40,644 bases of DNA. Origin: Candidatus Scalindua sp. Its GTDB lineage: Bacteria; Planctomycetota; Brocadiia; Brocadiales; Scalinduaceae. Under the pieces are notes generated by a model that saw only the letters and a list, made by a program, of their open reading frames with translations, had not been told where the DNA came from and searched no databases. Positions 16,699 through 23,933 of the stretch are shown in pieces. The stretch lies in NCBI GenBank assembly GCA_021776915.1, contig JAIQZU010000059.1, positions 1-40,644 on the forward strand. The letters run 5' to 3'. A program made the position numbers and the translations under genes. How positions within the stretch are numbered: position 1 is the first letter of the stretch; each line of letters begins with the position of its first letter.

Positions 16699-17079
16699 TC
16701 AAATTTTCCCGTTAAGCAGTCTTGTGATTCCATCCTTCATCAGAGACTCCCCAAAATTCAATAAATATCCCAGTTTCATTCCAGTCAATTTTAAATATGT
16801 TAATACCTGCTTCTTGTGTGCCTTTGAAGCTGTCTCGACAGATTTGAGTTCTAGAACCACTTTGTTCTCCACAATTATATCCGCTCTGAAGCCTTCATCA
16901 AATTTTATTCCACGGTATTCTATTGGAATTGAAACCTGCCGCTTTAATTTCAAACCTCTCGATTGTAATTCATAGGAGAGTAGCACTTCGTAAACAGATT
17001 CGAGAAGTCCAGGCCCTAGCTCTTTATGCAGGCAAACAGCACTGTCAACAACAATTTTTCCTATTTCGTTTTCATTCAT
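16699..17079 (-). CDS. GxxExxY protein (PD-(D/E)XK-like fold)
   Basis: This 126-residue protein carries the family signature GLLESVY (24-30) and downstream residues typical of the group: YRGIKFDEGFRADIIVENKVVLELKSV, with acidic residues and E-L-K as in PD-(D/E)XK nuclease-like folds. The biochemical role is not known. The family is frequent and multi-copy in environmental bacteria with large intergenic regions. It sits alone between the DUF362 gene and ftsY. Short CACGAAG/CACAAAG repeats follow it at about 16660-16690, a pattern I often associate with these genes. Confidence 0.88.
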   Translation of the reverse strand: MNENEIGKIVVDSAVCLHKELGPGLLESVYEVLLSYELQSRGLKLKRQVSIPIEYRGIKFDEGFRADIIVENKVVLELKSVETASKAHKKQVLTYLKLTGMKLGYLLNFGESLMKDGITRLLNGKI

Positions 17080-17175
17080 TTTCTTTGTGTCTCTGTGCGA
17101 GTTTTATATTTTACCTGAGGATGCCTGGAGAGAAGAAATCAATTGTAAAGTGGCGTGTATTCTATGCTTTCATTT

Positions 17176-18150
17176 CTAATCAAACAAAGCATCCACAAAC
17201 TTATCTGCATCAAATTCCTGAATATCATCTACACCTTCACCAAGGCCAATATATTTTACCGGTATATCTACCTCCTTACGCATACCCAGAATAGCACCGC
17301 CTTTTGCGGTTCCATCAAGTTTTGCCAGAAATATTCCCGTAATATCAACTGCACGTTTGAATAATTTCGCCTGTGAGATTGCATTTTGTCCTGTCGTGGC
17401 ATCCAGAACCATCAGCACTTCATGAGGAGCATTCTCAATCTTTTTCGATATTACCCTTTTAATCTTTGACAACTCATTCATTAAATTATCATGAGTGTGT
17501 AAGCGTCCGGCAGTATCAACAATCAAGACGTCTATTCCCCTGCTCAAACTGGCTTCAAGTGCATCAAATGTCACTGCCGCAGGGTCAGCGCCAGCCTGAT
17601 GCTTTACTATATCGGCGCCGATCCTTTTACTCCATATCTCCAGTTGTTCCGTAGCAGCGGCACGAAAGGTATCACCTGCTGCCAGCATAACTTTCTTGCC
17701 CTGTTTTACAAATAAATTGGCAAGCTTTGCGATAGACGTAGTTTTGCCAACGCCATTAACGCCTGCGACCATAATCACAGTTGGAGGAGTAGGAGCTATC
17801 TGTAATGCAGACGCCCCATTCCTGAGGCTTTGCTTGAGGCCATCTTTTAAGAAATCGTAAACACCAGGCGTATCTTCAATCTCTTTAGATTTCCAGGCAT
17901 CTCTAATATCCTGAACAATCTTAGTCACCTGACTGACTCCCACATCTGACTCAAGCAAAATAGTTTCCAGTTCATCAAGAACACTTTCATCAATTTTTCT
18001 TCTGAATAACAATAGATCCTTGAATCTGGAGGTTATTTTGCCGCGTGTTTTTGACAGACTGTTTTTTAGTTGCTGAAATGGAGACCAGGATTTGCCTTTT
18101 ACGTCTTCTTGTTTCGTTGTGACCGGTTTCTTTTTTGAGAACCAACCCAT
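17176..18150 (-). CDS. ftsY: Signal recognition particle receptor FtsY
   Basis: The 324-residue SRP-GTPase docks SRP-ribosome complexes at the membrane and hands them to SecYEG. After a short basic N-terminal part (no long acidic A domain) comes the helical N domain (about 35-115) and the G domain with GVNGVGKTT (130-138), DTAGRLHTHDNLM and TKLDGTAKGG (G4 and the closing loop). The lack of the A domain is normal for many non-enteric bacteria. Upstream, on the same strand, lies the NusB-PHP gene at 146 bases, separated by a repeat pair, so co-transcription is uncertain. The ATG at 18150 has only a weak ribosome site. Confidence 0.97.
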   Translation of the reverse strand: MGWFSKKKPVTTKQEDVKGKSWSPFQQLKNSLSKTRGKITSRFKDLLLFRRKIDESVLDELETILLESDVGVSQVTKIVQDIRDAWKSKEIEDTPGVYDFLKDGLKQSLRNGASALQIAPTPPTVIMVAGVNGVGKTTSIAKLANLFVKQGKKVMLAAGDTFRAAATEQLEIWSKRIGADIVKHQAGADPAAVTFDALEASLSRGIDVLIVDTAGRLHTHDNLMNELSKIKRVISKKIENAPHEVLMVLDATTGQNAISQAKLFKRAVDITGIFLAKLDGTAKGGAILGMRKEVDIPVKYIGLGEGVDDIQEFDADKFVDALFD

Positions 18151-18183
18151 AATTTAATCTGTATAGAAGTTGCACAAGGGGGC

Positions 18184-18266
18184 TACCACGCAGAGCGTGG
18201 GAGCCAGAGAACTGGGAGGGCACCACATGGGTTACCACGCAGAGCGCGGGAGCCAGAGAGACTGGA
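18184..18266. repeat. Pair of hairpin-bearing direct repeats between nusB-PHP and ftsY
   Basis: Two copies of about 34 bp (18184-18217 and 18233-18266), 49 bp apart, share TACCACGCAGAGCG and GGGAGCCAGAGA. Each contains the arms CCACGC and GCGTGG (GCGCGG in the second copy) around AGA. They resemble the dispersed CCACGCxxxGCGTGGGAxCxAG intergenic repeats seen in many bacteria. They lie in the leader of ftsY. Confidence 0.8.
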
Positions 18267-18296
18267 GCAACCACACAACTTCATTAAAATACTCTC

Positions 18297-19598
18297 TTAA
18301 TTCAAAACACCAACCAGATTGTCATGCCTTTCCTTAATCTTGTCAACCAGACCATCATCTATTTTTGTACTTCCTAGCTTAGCATCTGGTTTTCGGTCAC
18401 CATGACAGTCCGAACCACCGGTAATTACAAGATCGTATTTCTTTGCTAATCGCTTATATCTTTTTACGGCTTCCGGCATATGTGCTGGACAATAAACCTC
18501 TATCCCCTGCAGGCCGTACTCAACCATCTTGGGAATCAACGTATCTCTCTTAGTAATACCAGGGTGTGAAAGGACAGGAACACCGCCTGATGACAGGATA
18601 AGCTCGATAGCATCTTTTAACGTCAACGCTACTTTAGGCACATGAGCAGGGCCATTATCAGCAAGATACTTTTGAAAACTTTCCCTAATATCACTGCAAT
18701 AGCCTTTTCTACACAATACGTCAGCAACATGCATACGTCCTGGAGACCCCTTCTCAGCAACATCAAAAACTTCCTGATGCTCTATATTTACACCCATATT
18801 CCGAAGTTTCCCGGCTATCTTTTTGATTCGCTCAATTCTTTCAAAATGCACCTCAGCTAATTTCTCTAAAAGCATACTATTCTTTATATCTATAAAGTAA
18901 CCCAAGAGGTGAATATCTACAGGAGGATAATAAGAAGATAGTTCTATTGCGGGAATAATATTTACCCCCTTCTTATCACCAATGTTCTGGGCAATTTCGA
19001 CAGCGTCTACACTATCATGGTCGGTTATTGCGATTGTACGGAGGTTGAGTTTAGATGCCTCTTCAACCACTTCTTCCGGTGACATGGTTCCATCTGAAAA
19101 CTTCGTATGAATATGTAAGTCAGCGCCCGCCCGTTCTTCCACGGCGTAGTTATTGCTGATATTTGTAGTGATTTCCTGAACCCTTTCATTATTCTTTATA
19201 TATGTTGAATATATCTTATCCAACACCCCATTTACAAATAAGCCGGATTTTTCAGTACTGTATTTCTTAGCTAAATCAATCGCCTCGTTGATGGAAACCT
19301 TTGGGGGGATATCATCCATATAAAACAGCTCATAACATGCCAACCTTAAGACATTTCTGTCTACAACCGGCATCCTGTGCAAGTCCCAATGTTCAGATAA
19401 CTGAGTTATCTTTTGGTCTATCACTTTCATTTTCTGGATACACCCTTTAGCTAATATCGCAGCAAAATCACTTATTGCAACATCCTTACCTTGTTCCCGG
19501 CAAAAAGTATCTATCTCATCTAAAACTTCATTGCCACGAATCTCCAATTGATAAAGAACCTGTAATACGATCTCACGGGAATGCGTTCTTTTTCGCAT
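18297..19598 (-). CDS. nusB: NusB fused to a PHP-domain RNase AM/TrpH-like phosphoesterase
   Basis: Residues 1-135 are a complete NusB: basic start RKRTHSREIVLQVLYQLE, the core VVDRNVLRLACYELFYM and the end INEAIDLAKKYSTEKSGLFVNGVLDKI. After a linker of about 20 residues, 159-433 form a PHP domain with metal motifs DLHIHTKFSDG (160-170), TDHDS (192-196), IELSSYYP, SHPG and GGSDCHG. NusB with NusE/S10 binds boxA for rRNA antitermination; PHP proteins of the TrpH/YciV type include RNase AM, a 5'-to-3' exoribonuclease that trims rRNA 5' ends. One chain thus may join rRNA transcription and maturation (inference). I see no frameshift or internal stop, so it is a true fusion in this sequence. The gene lies downstream of ribH, the usual ribH-nusB order. 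Confidence 0.93.
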   Translation of the reverse strand: MRKRTHSREIVLQVLYQLEIRGNEVLDEIDTFCREQGKDVAISDFAAILAKGCIQKMKVIDQKITQLSEHWDLHRMPVVDRNVLRLACYELFYMDDIPPKVSINEAIDLAKKYSTEKSGLFVNGVLDKIYSTYIKNNERVQEITTNISNNYAVEERAGADLHIHTKFSDGTMSPEEVVEEASKLNLRTIAITDHDSVDAVEIAQNIGDKKGVNIIPAIELSSYYPPVDIHLLGYFIDIKNSMLLEKLAEVHFERIERIKKIAGKLRNMGVNIEHQEVFDVAEKGSPGRMHVADVLCRKGYCSDIRESFQKYLADNGPAHVPKVALTLKDAIELILSSGGVPVLSHPGITKRDTLIPKMVEYGLQGIEVYCPAHMPEAVKRYKRLAKKYDLVITGGSDCHGDRKPDAKLGSTKIDDGLVDKIKERHDNLVGVLN

Positions 19599-19771
19599 CT
19601 ACAAATCTCCACAACAAAAAAAAGTGTAATTCCTCAACATCAAGCAGAATACCATATTGTTTAGAATGAGTATCAACCCTGTTTTCACGGAGATTCCGAG
19701 GCTTAGCGCTGGAATCCTTCCGAAAGGAGGGGTACGTAAATCCACTTGATGGCGAGGAATCACAAGAAATA

Positions 19772-20239
19772 CTATTTCATTTTATCAAACAAATCCACCA
19801 TCTCTATGGCTGTAAGCGCAGCCTCTGCACCCTTGTTACCGCCTCTGGCGCCAGCTCTATCTATAGCCTGTTCCAACGTATCAGTTGTAATTACTCCATA
19901 TATTGTTGGAATACCGGTTTCAAGTCCTACCGCAGAAATACCCTTGGCTGCTTCACTGGAAACATAATCAAAATGAGGAGTCTCACCACGTATTACCGCA
20001 CCGAGACAAACAATACCATCGTGTTTAGCGCTTTTAGCCAATCTCATAGCCGCAATCGGCAGCTCACAAGCCCCGGGAACCCAGTACACGTCAATATTAT
20101 CCTCCTTTGTGCCATGTCTTATCAAGCAGTCCTGAGCACCTTCTAACAGCTTCTTCGTAATAAAACTATTAAATCTGCTGACAACAATACCAAAGGTCTT
20201 ATTCTTACCAATAAGGTTACCTTCAAACGATTTTACCAT
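19772..20239 (-). CDS. ribH: 6,7-dimethyl-8-ribityllumazine synthase
   Basis: The 155-residue enzyme condenses 5-amino-6-ribitylaminouracil with dihydroxybutanone phosphate in the penultimate step of riboflavin synthesis; it forms pentamers or 60-mers. Visible motifs are SRFNSFIT (F23/N24, ribityl site), VPGACELP (54-61), [15 protein letters not shown] with the catalytic histidine H89, and the closing [19 protein letters not shown] precedes the ATG by 7 bases. It stands just upstream of nusB on the same strand, with a candidate promoter and no FMN riboswitch signature in the leader. Confidence 0.97.
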   Translation of the reverse strand: MVKSFEGNLIGKNKTFGIVVSRFNSFITKKLLEGAQDCLIRHGTKEDNIDVYWVPGACELPIAAMRLAKSAKHDGIVCLGAVIRGETPHFDYVSSEAAKGISAVGLETGIPTIYGVITTDTLEQAIDRAGARGGNKGAEAALTAIEMVDLFDKMK

Positions 20240-20286
20240 GGGATTATCTCCTAATTAAGAGAAAGAGTGACAAGGCTTTAGAGACA

Positions 20287-20315
20287 ATGGTATCAAAAAC
20301 AAACTACCCTTGCAA
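20287..20315 (-). promoter_or_regulatory. Candidate promoter for ribH-nusB
   Basis: On the minus strand TTGCAA (20310-20315) and TACCAT (20287-20292) are 17 bases apart, about 47 bases upstream of the ribH ATG. Both boxes deviate modestly from the sigma-70 consensus. Confidence 0.45.
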
Positions 20316-20599
20316 GGCTTTTCTGATACCCCTCATGGAGGGTGAAAAGTGCCTAAAGTTGAAAATTAGAAGGGATTGAGGGATTGAAGAATTAAGGAAT
20401 TGGGAAACTGAATAATAAATCAATTAATCCTTGAGTTCATAAATTATAATCGTGGACTGCTCTATTTGAAGAGGTTGTTATTTTGCCACCTGTCTGCGTG
20501 CTGCGCACAGGCAGGCAACTTTAGACACTTTAGTTCACTTCACACTTCCTGCCCGAACTGCTTGGCAGGCGGGTAGGCACTTCCTAACCATAATGAATC

Positions 20600-20628
20600 T
20601 TGTAATTTAAACCCCAGCCTAGTATTAT
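20600..20628 (+). promoter_or_regulatory. Sigma-70-type promoter for tatC
   Basis: TTGTAA (20600-20605) and TATTAT (20623-20628) are separated by 17 bases, placing the transcript start near 20635, about 40 bases before the tatC ATG at 20677. Confidence 0.5.
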
Positions 20629-20676
20629 AGCCACACTACAAAATAAAGGTATTATCTAAACGATTTGTGTCTAAAC

Positions 20677-22020
20677 ATGGAAGAAAATAAAGAGATTAAC
20701 GAAAAAAGATTACCCATAAGCGAACATCTTGAAGAGCTGCGATCAAGGATTATAAACTCAATCATCGTAGTTGTTGTACTATTCTTTATCAGTTGGTTCT
20801 TTAAGTCAAGAATTCTTGATATTATAAAAAAGCCTCATAGCATTACCATGGAAAGCCTTGGGCTGCCTCAATCGCTTCAGGTGCTGAGTTATCAGGAAGG
20901 TTTTTATGCTTATATAAAGCTGTGCTTAATGGCCGCCGTTTTTCTGGCATACCCTGTAATCTTATATCAAATCTGGAAATTTGTGGAAGCCGGTTTATAT
21001 AAGAAAGAGCGTAGATACGTGAAGATCTTCGCCCCCGTCTCATTCATTGCATTCATAATAGGAGTATTATTCGGATATTTTTTCTTAATACCCTTTGGCC
21101 TTCAATTTCTGATAAAGATACTGGGGGGGGGGATACAGCCTATTATTACAATGAGCCAGTATATCTCGCTTGTAACTATGCTGACACTCGCACTCGGCAT
21201 TGTTTTCCAGCTTCCACTTATAATGTTATTTATCTCCAGGATTGGAATGCTTAAGGCAGAAGATTTTATTAAATGGCGAATGTATGCAATCCTTATTATA
21301 TTTATTCTTGCCGCAGTAATAACACCACCGGACCCGTTTACACAGATTATGACGGCTTTACCTATGATCATCCTTTATGAAATAGGAATTCTCACAATAA
21401 GACCCACGAAGAAAGCAGTCACACAATTCAGCCTTTTATTAGGTTCCGGTATATTACTGATATATATTGCTTTTTTGATATTTACACTTCCAACAAAAGC
21501 GGATTTCTTAAATTCAACCGGTGTTGTCAATATACTCCCGGACTCAGGCACAAATTGGCAACCTTTATCATCCGAATCTAAGATTCACAATGGAGCCGCA
21601 CTAAAGACAGATAACGACAGTAAAGCCTCCTTTCTCCTGAAAGACGGCACTTATGTCATAATGGATGTTAATACTGAAATCAAGTTTGTTAAGAACAGAA
21701 AACTCGACCTGCTAAATGGACAAATACTCCTCTCTATAAAGGCAGACGAAAAACCATTTATGATAGCCGCCAACAATAACATCATAACTTTAAACGACGG
21801 CAACGTTGACATAAAAATATCAAGACACATAGTCTTTGTTACGGTAACAAAGGGCGAGGCGATAGTTGTTTCAAACGGTGAAGAGAAGAAAGTGTTTGAA
21901 GGAAGGCGATTAAGGGTTGTAACCGGAGGCAATCCAACAAATGTGGATAGCGTTATAAGATGGGCTAAGGAGATGCGAAAGAAATTAAAAGAACAGAACA
22001 AGCGGACTTTAAGCCTGTAG
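20677..22020 (+). CDS. tatC: Twin-arginine translocase TatC with extra helix and FecR-like C-terminal domain
   Basis: Residues 1-245 are a full TatC: ISEHLEELRSRI at the N-terminus, the loop YQEGFYAYIK, YPVILYQIWKFVEAGLYKKERR and TPPDPFTQ with LYEIG, and six membrane helices. Instead of ending there, the protein has a seventh hydrophobic helix (about 252-271) and about 175 more residues. Residues 285-415 show FecR-like beta-rich features (SKIHNGAALKT, ASFLLKDGT, LLNGQILLSI, VTKGEAIVV). With N-in topology the extra helix would put this domain in the periplasm. I chose ATG 20677; a TTG at 20665 is in frame but less likely. The usual TatC length is about 250; this is 447. A 10-G run lies in codons 149-152. 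TatA/TatB are not in the window. Confidence 0.92.
   Translation: MEENKEINEKRLPISEHLEELRSRIINSIIVVVVLFFISWFFKSRILDIIKKPHSITMESLGLPQSLQVLSYQEGFYAYIKLCLMAAVFLAYPVILYQIWKFVEAGLYKKERRYVKIFAPVSFIAFIIGVLFGYFFLIPFGLQFLIKILGGGIQPIITMSQYISLVTMLTLALGIVFQLPLIMLFISRIGMLKAEDFIKWRMYAILIIFILAAVITPPDPFTQIMTALPMIILYEIGILTIRPTKKAVTQFSLLLGSGILLIYIAFLIFTLPTKADFLNSTGVVNILPDSGTNWQPLSSESKIHNGAALKTDNDSKASFLLKDGTYVIMDVNTEIKFVKNRKLDLLNGQILLSIKADEKPFMIAANNNIITLNDGNVDIKISRHIVFVTVTKGEAIVVSNGEEKKVFEGRRLRVVTGGNPTNVDSVIRWAKEMRKKLKEQNKRTLSL
21123..21132 (+). repeat. Ten-G homopolymer inside tatC
   Basis: Ten consecutive Gs lie in the coding region, read as the end of a leucine codon plus three glycine codons (residues 150-152). 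In this copy the frame is intact. Tracts of this length slip during replication and also cause sequencing errors. Confidence 0.95.
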
Positions 22021-22131
22021 AAAGCCAGAAACCTGATCCATAAGTTTTAAATTGGGACATGGCTAGGCTTTGCCTGAACTCCTTCTTGATTTCCATAATG
22101 TTATTTACTAACATCAAAATATGGGGGCAAT

Positions 22132-23031
22132 ATGGATACTTTTTTTAAATTACTTCTCCTGATTGGCATAATCTTAGGATTCGTTTGTATAATCGGTGGA
22201 TTATATCTTTTATTTAAACGGGGATGGCAAAGTAAAACTGAAGTTAAAATCAAATTTTTTGGAACCCTTAAGACTACCGAAACCGGATTGGCTTTGATTT
22301 TCTTTGGATTAGTGCTTTTCACCTTTTCGAGTAGTGGCTTTATGCAATTGAGAGACAAGCAGCGAATTGTGTCGCAGTCAAACATTTCAGATTCCGTGCT
22401 CTCACTTCTCCTGACCCCGTCTCTTATGAAGGAAAAAGATTTCCAGAACTCCGTGAAGGCACTGCCTAAAAACGAGAAGGATGCAATTATTACAAAAGCT
22501 GCCAGGGCTACGTGGAATGAGTTTCATAAAGTTACAGACGTCAAAAACAAGGATTTCGTACCCAGGGATTTTGATAATGTCGATGCAATCACGACATTTT
22601 TGACAGAGTTAGATCAGAAAAATGGTCATGCTTTGTACTATAAGGGAGAAGTTATGAGACTGCTTAAAGATCGAGGCCGATTTCGGGAAAATTTCTTGCG
22701 GTATCTTGATATCGAAGCATCGATTGGGACTAGTCTCCCGGTCGGAATAGAAGCGGAGGTATGCTATAGATCTGCAGAAGGATATTGCAGGCAGAGAACA
22801 GGATGGATTCTTCACCTATTGGCAAACGATTTCTATCAAGAGGGGATTCAAGAGAACGATAGAAATAAGAAGCGAGAACTATTTGAAAGAGCATTGAAAA
22901 AGGCAAAAAAGGTTTGGAAGCATTTTCCGCCTGGATTCCTTTCGGGTAAAACCACTAAGTCTACACAAGACTTACAGGCGACACTCCAAAATGAATTAGC
23001 TGCTTTGGGTTATCAAAGCAAGAAACAATGA
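22132..23031 (+). CDS. Uncharacterised membrane protein with two N-terminal helices
   Basis: The 299-residue product has two hydrophobic helices at about 5-29 and 50-70. A mostly helical soluble region of about 220 residues follows, rich in charged residues, with weak TPR-like helix pairs (for example NGHALYYKGEVMRLLKDRGRFRENFLRYLDIE). I recognise no family or catalytic motif. GGGGGCA lies just before the ATG at 22132. The gene follows tatC by 111 bases on the same strand, and no clear terminator separates them, so co-transcription is possible. It does not resemble TatA or TatB. Confidence 0.7.
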   Translation: MDTFFKLLLLIGIILGFVCIIGGLYLLFKRGWQSKTEVKIKFFGTLKTTETGLALIFFGLVLFTFSSSGFMQLRDKQRIVSQSNISDSVLSLLLTPSLMKEKDFQNSVKALPKNEKDAIITKAARATWNEFHKVTDVKNKDFVPRDFDNVDAITTFLTELDQKNGHALYYKGEVMRLLKDRGRFRENFLRYLDIEASIGTSLPVGIEAEVCYRSAEGYCRQRTGWILHLLANDFYQEGIQENDRNKKRELFERALKKAKKVWKHFPPGFLSGKTTKSTQDLQATLQNELAALGYQSKKQ

Positions 23032-23241
23032 CAACCAGAAAATGGTTAAGTTCTACTTAAAGACTCTTCTGCACCGAGCAGCTAACAGGAAGCAAGCGGG
23101 ACCAGACCTTCATTATTCAATTATGAATACAAAAAAGCCTAAATTGCATTAAGCCAACACCAATATCTAACCGATTTAATATTTATTGAGGCTGCCGCTT
23201 CAAGCCTCTCTTGCAAGCATATACACAGGAGGTGGTTGCTT

Positions 23242-23289
23242 ATGCGAAACGCTAGACTGATGGAAGCCTCCAAAACTAAATATAGATAA
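23242..23289 (+). pseudogene. Fifteen-codon ORF behind a strong Shine-Dalgarno, possible remnant or leader peptide
   Basis: AGGAGGTG ends 7 bases before the ATG, one of the best ribosome sites in the window, yet the frame closes after 15 codons (MRNARLMEASKTKYR). The start MRNA followed by a short helix recalls, from memory, the N-terminus of some group II intron reverse transcriptases, so it may be the 5' stump of one. A leader peptide or chance are alternatives. Confidence 0.25.
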
Positions 23290-23291
23290 CC

Positions 23292-23447
23292 ATGGAAGGC
23301 ATATTAGGAATTATGACGATTGCTGTAAGGAATGAAGGAAATACAGAAAAGTATAAACGCAAGAAAAGATTTCTTATGAAATGGATTAATGGAAGGTTGA
23401 CAGAGAAGACTTCTTACGACAAACATGATTTACTGATCAAGAATTGA
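23292..23447 (+). CDS. Possible 51-residue basic protein
   Basis: An open frame of 51 codons begins 2 bases after the stop of the 15-codon frame and ends just before the phosphatase gene's stop on the other strand. The product is basic in its centre (KYKRKKRF) and matches no family I know. Translational coupling to the upstream mini-ORF is possible. Coding status is uncertain. Confidence 0.25.
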   Translation: MEGILGIMTIAVRNEGNTEKYKRKKRFLMKWINGRLTEKTSYDKHDLLIKN

Positions 23448-23452
23448 TTATA

Positions 23453-23905
23453 TTATTTGTGACTGCCTTGGTCTTCGTACTTCATAACTAATTCTTCCTG
23501 TTCGATGGTCTCTATTGAACCGGGCCTTTTCACCCTGACTTCTTCTATTGCCTTTGCAGCACTGCATCCTTTACTGACAAGGTAACATGCCAGTACCGTT
23601 CCGGTCCGTCCTATCCCTGCATCACAGTGAACCACCAGCTTTTTACCCTCGGCACGTGCTTTCTCTGCAAATACTACAAATTCTTCAATCTGCTCCAACG
23701 TTGGAGCTTCAAAGTCTCTAACCGGAATATGCTTTACACTAAAACCAAATTCCTCTATCAATGCTTCATTAAGGGGAAATTCGGTAAGTGATACTATTGC
23801 TTCAAAACCATTTTCTTTGAGGAATTCAAAATCATACACAGAAGATGCTGGTTTGGCCATACCAGCAATTTCGCCTTCTATTAACCAGCTGAAGTTTCTA
23901 ATCAC
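23453..23905 (-). CDS. DUSP23-like dual-specificity protein phosphatase
   Basis: The 150-residue cysteine phosphatase has the P-loop HCDAGIGRTG (93-102; catalytic C94, R100) and a likely general acid D64. It resembles the small atypical VH1-like phosphatase DUSP23 along its length: the N-terminal NFSW with a following AG-A-P segment, VSLTE, ACYLV and the C-terminal RPGSIET-EQE. The start is GTG, chosen because the family N-terminus begins right there; no Shine-Dalgarno sequence is evident. It lies 28 bases after rplQ, at the tail of the ribosomal block, so it could be co-transcribed. Its substrate is unknown. Confidence 0.9.
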   Translation of the reverse strand: MIRNFSWLIEGEIAGMAKPASSVYDFEFLKENGFEAIVSLTEFPLNEALIEEFGFSVKHIPVRDFEAPTLEQIEEFVVFAEKARAEGKKLVVHCDAGIGRTGTVLACYLVSKGCSAAKAIEEVRVKRPGSIETIEQEELVMKYEDQGSHK

Positions 23906-23933
23906 TTTTATAGTGCTACATTTGATTTAAAAT

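Larger units (their letters stand above)
20240..20676. other. Divergent intergenic region between ribH and tatC
   Basis: This 437-bp region separates two divergently transcribed genes and holds a candidate promoter for each. Its centre contains two GC-rich interrupted hairpins: TTGCC...GGCAA with inner CTGT and CAGG arms (20483-20518), and CCTGCC...GGCAGG (20548-20569). The second resembles the CTGCCCG...CGGGCAG element at 15322-15349. I see no gene and no tRNA. Confidence 0.6.
23032..23452. other. Intergenic stretch with a strong ribosome site and two tiny ORFs
   Basis: No established gene is present. A small hairpin (GAGGCT 23188-23193 with AGCCTC 23203-23208) precedes a near-perfect Shine-Dalgarno sequence AGGAGGTG (23227-23234). 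After it come a 15-codon frame (23242-23289) and, 2 bases later, a 51-codon frame (23292-23447). Confidence 0.5.

Noticed and set aside
18184-18266. CRISPR array
   Set aside because: There are only two copies with internal palindromes and a single 15-bp gap, no regular spacers and no cas gene in the window.
17990-18274. 94-codon minus-strand frame upstream of and overlapping ftsY
   Set aside because: Its first half is translated repeat sequence and its second half is ftsY in another frame.
19599-19771. Terminator between ribH and nusB
   Set aside because: The short TCCTT/AAGGA stem lacks a T-run, and the two genes are normally co-transcribed.
20240-20676. FMN riboswitch before ribH
   Set aside because: The conserved AGGATAT...GGGGC-type core elements of the RFN fold are not present in the leader.
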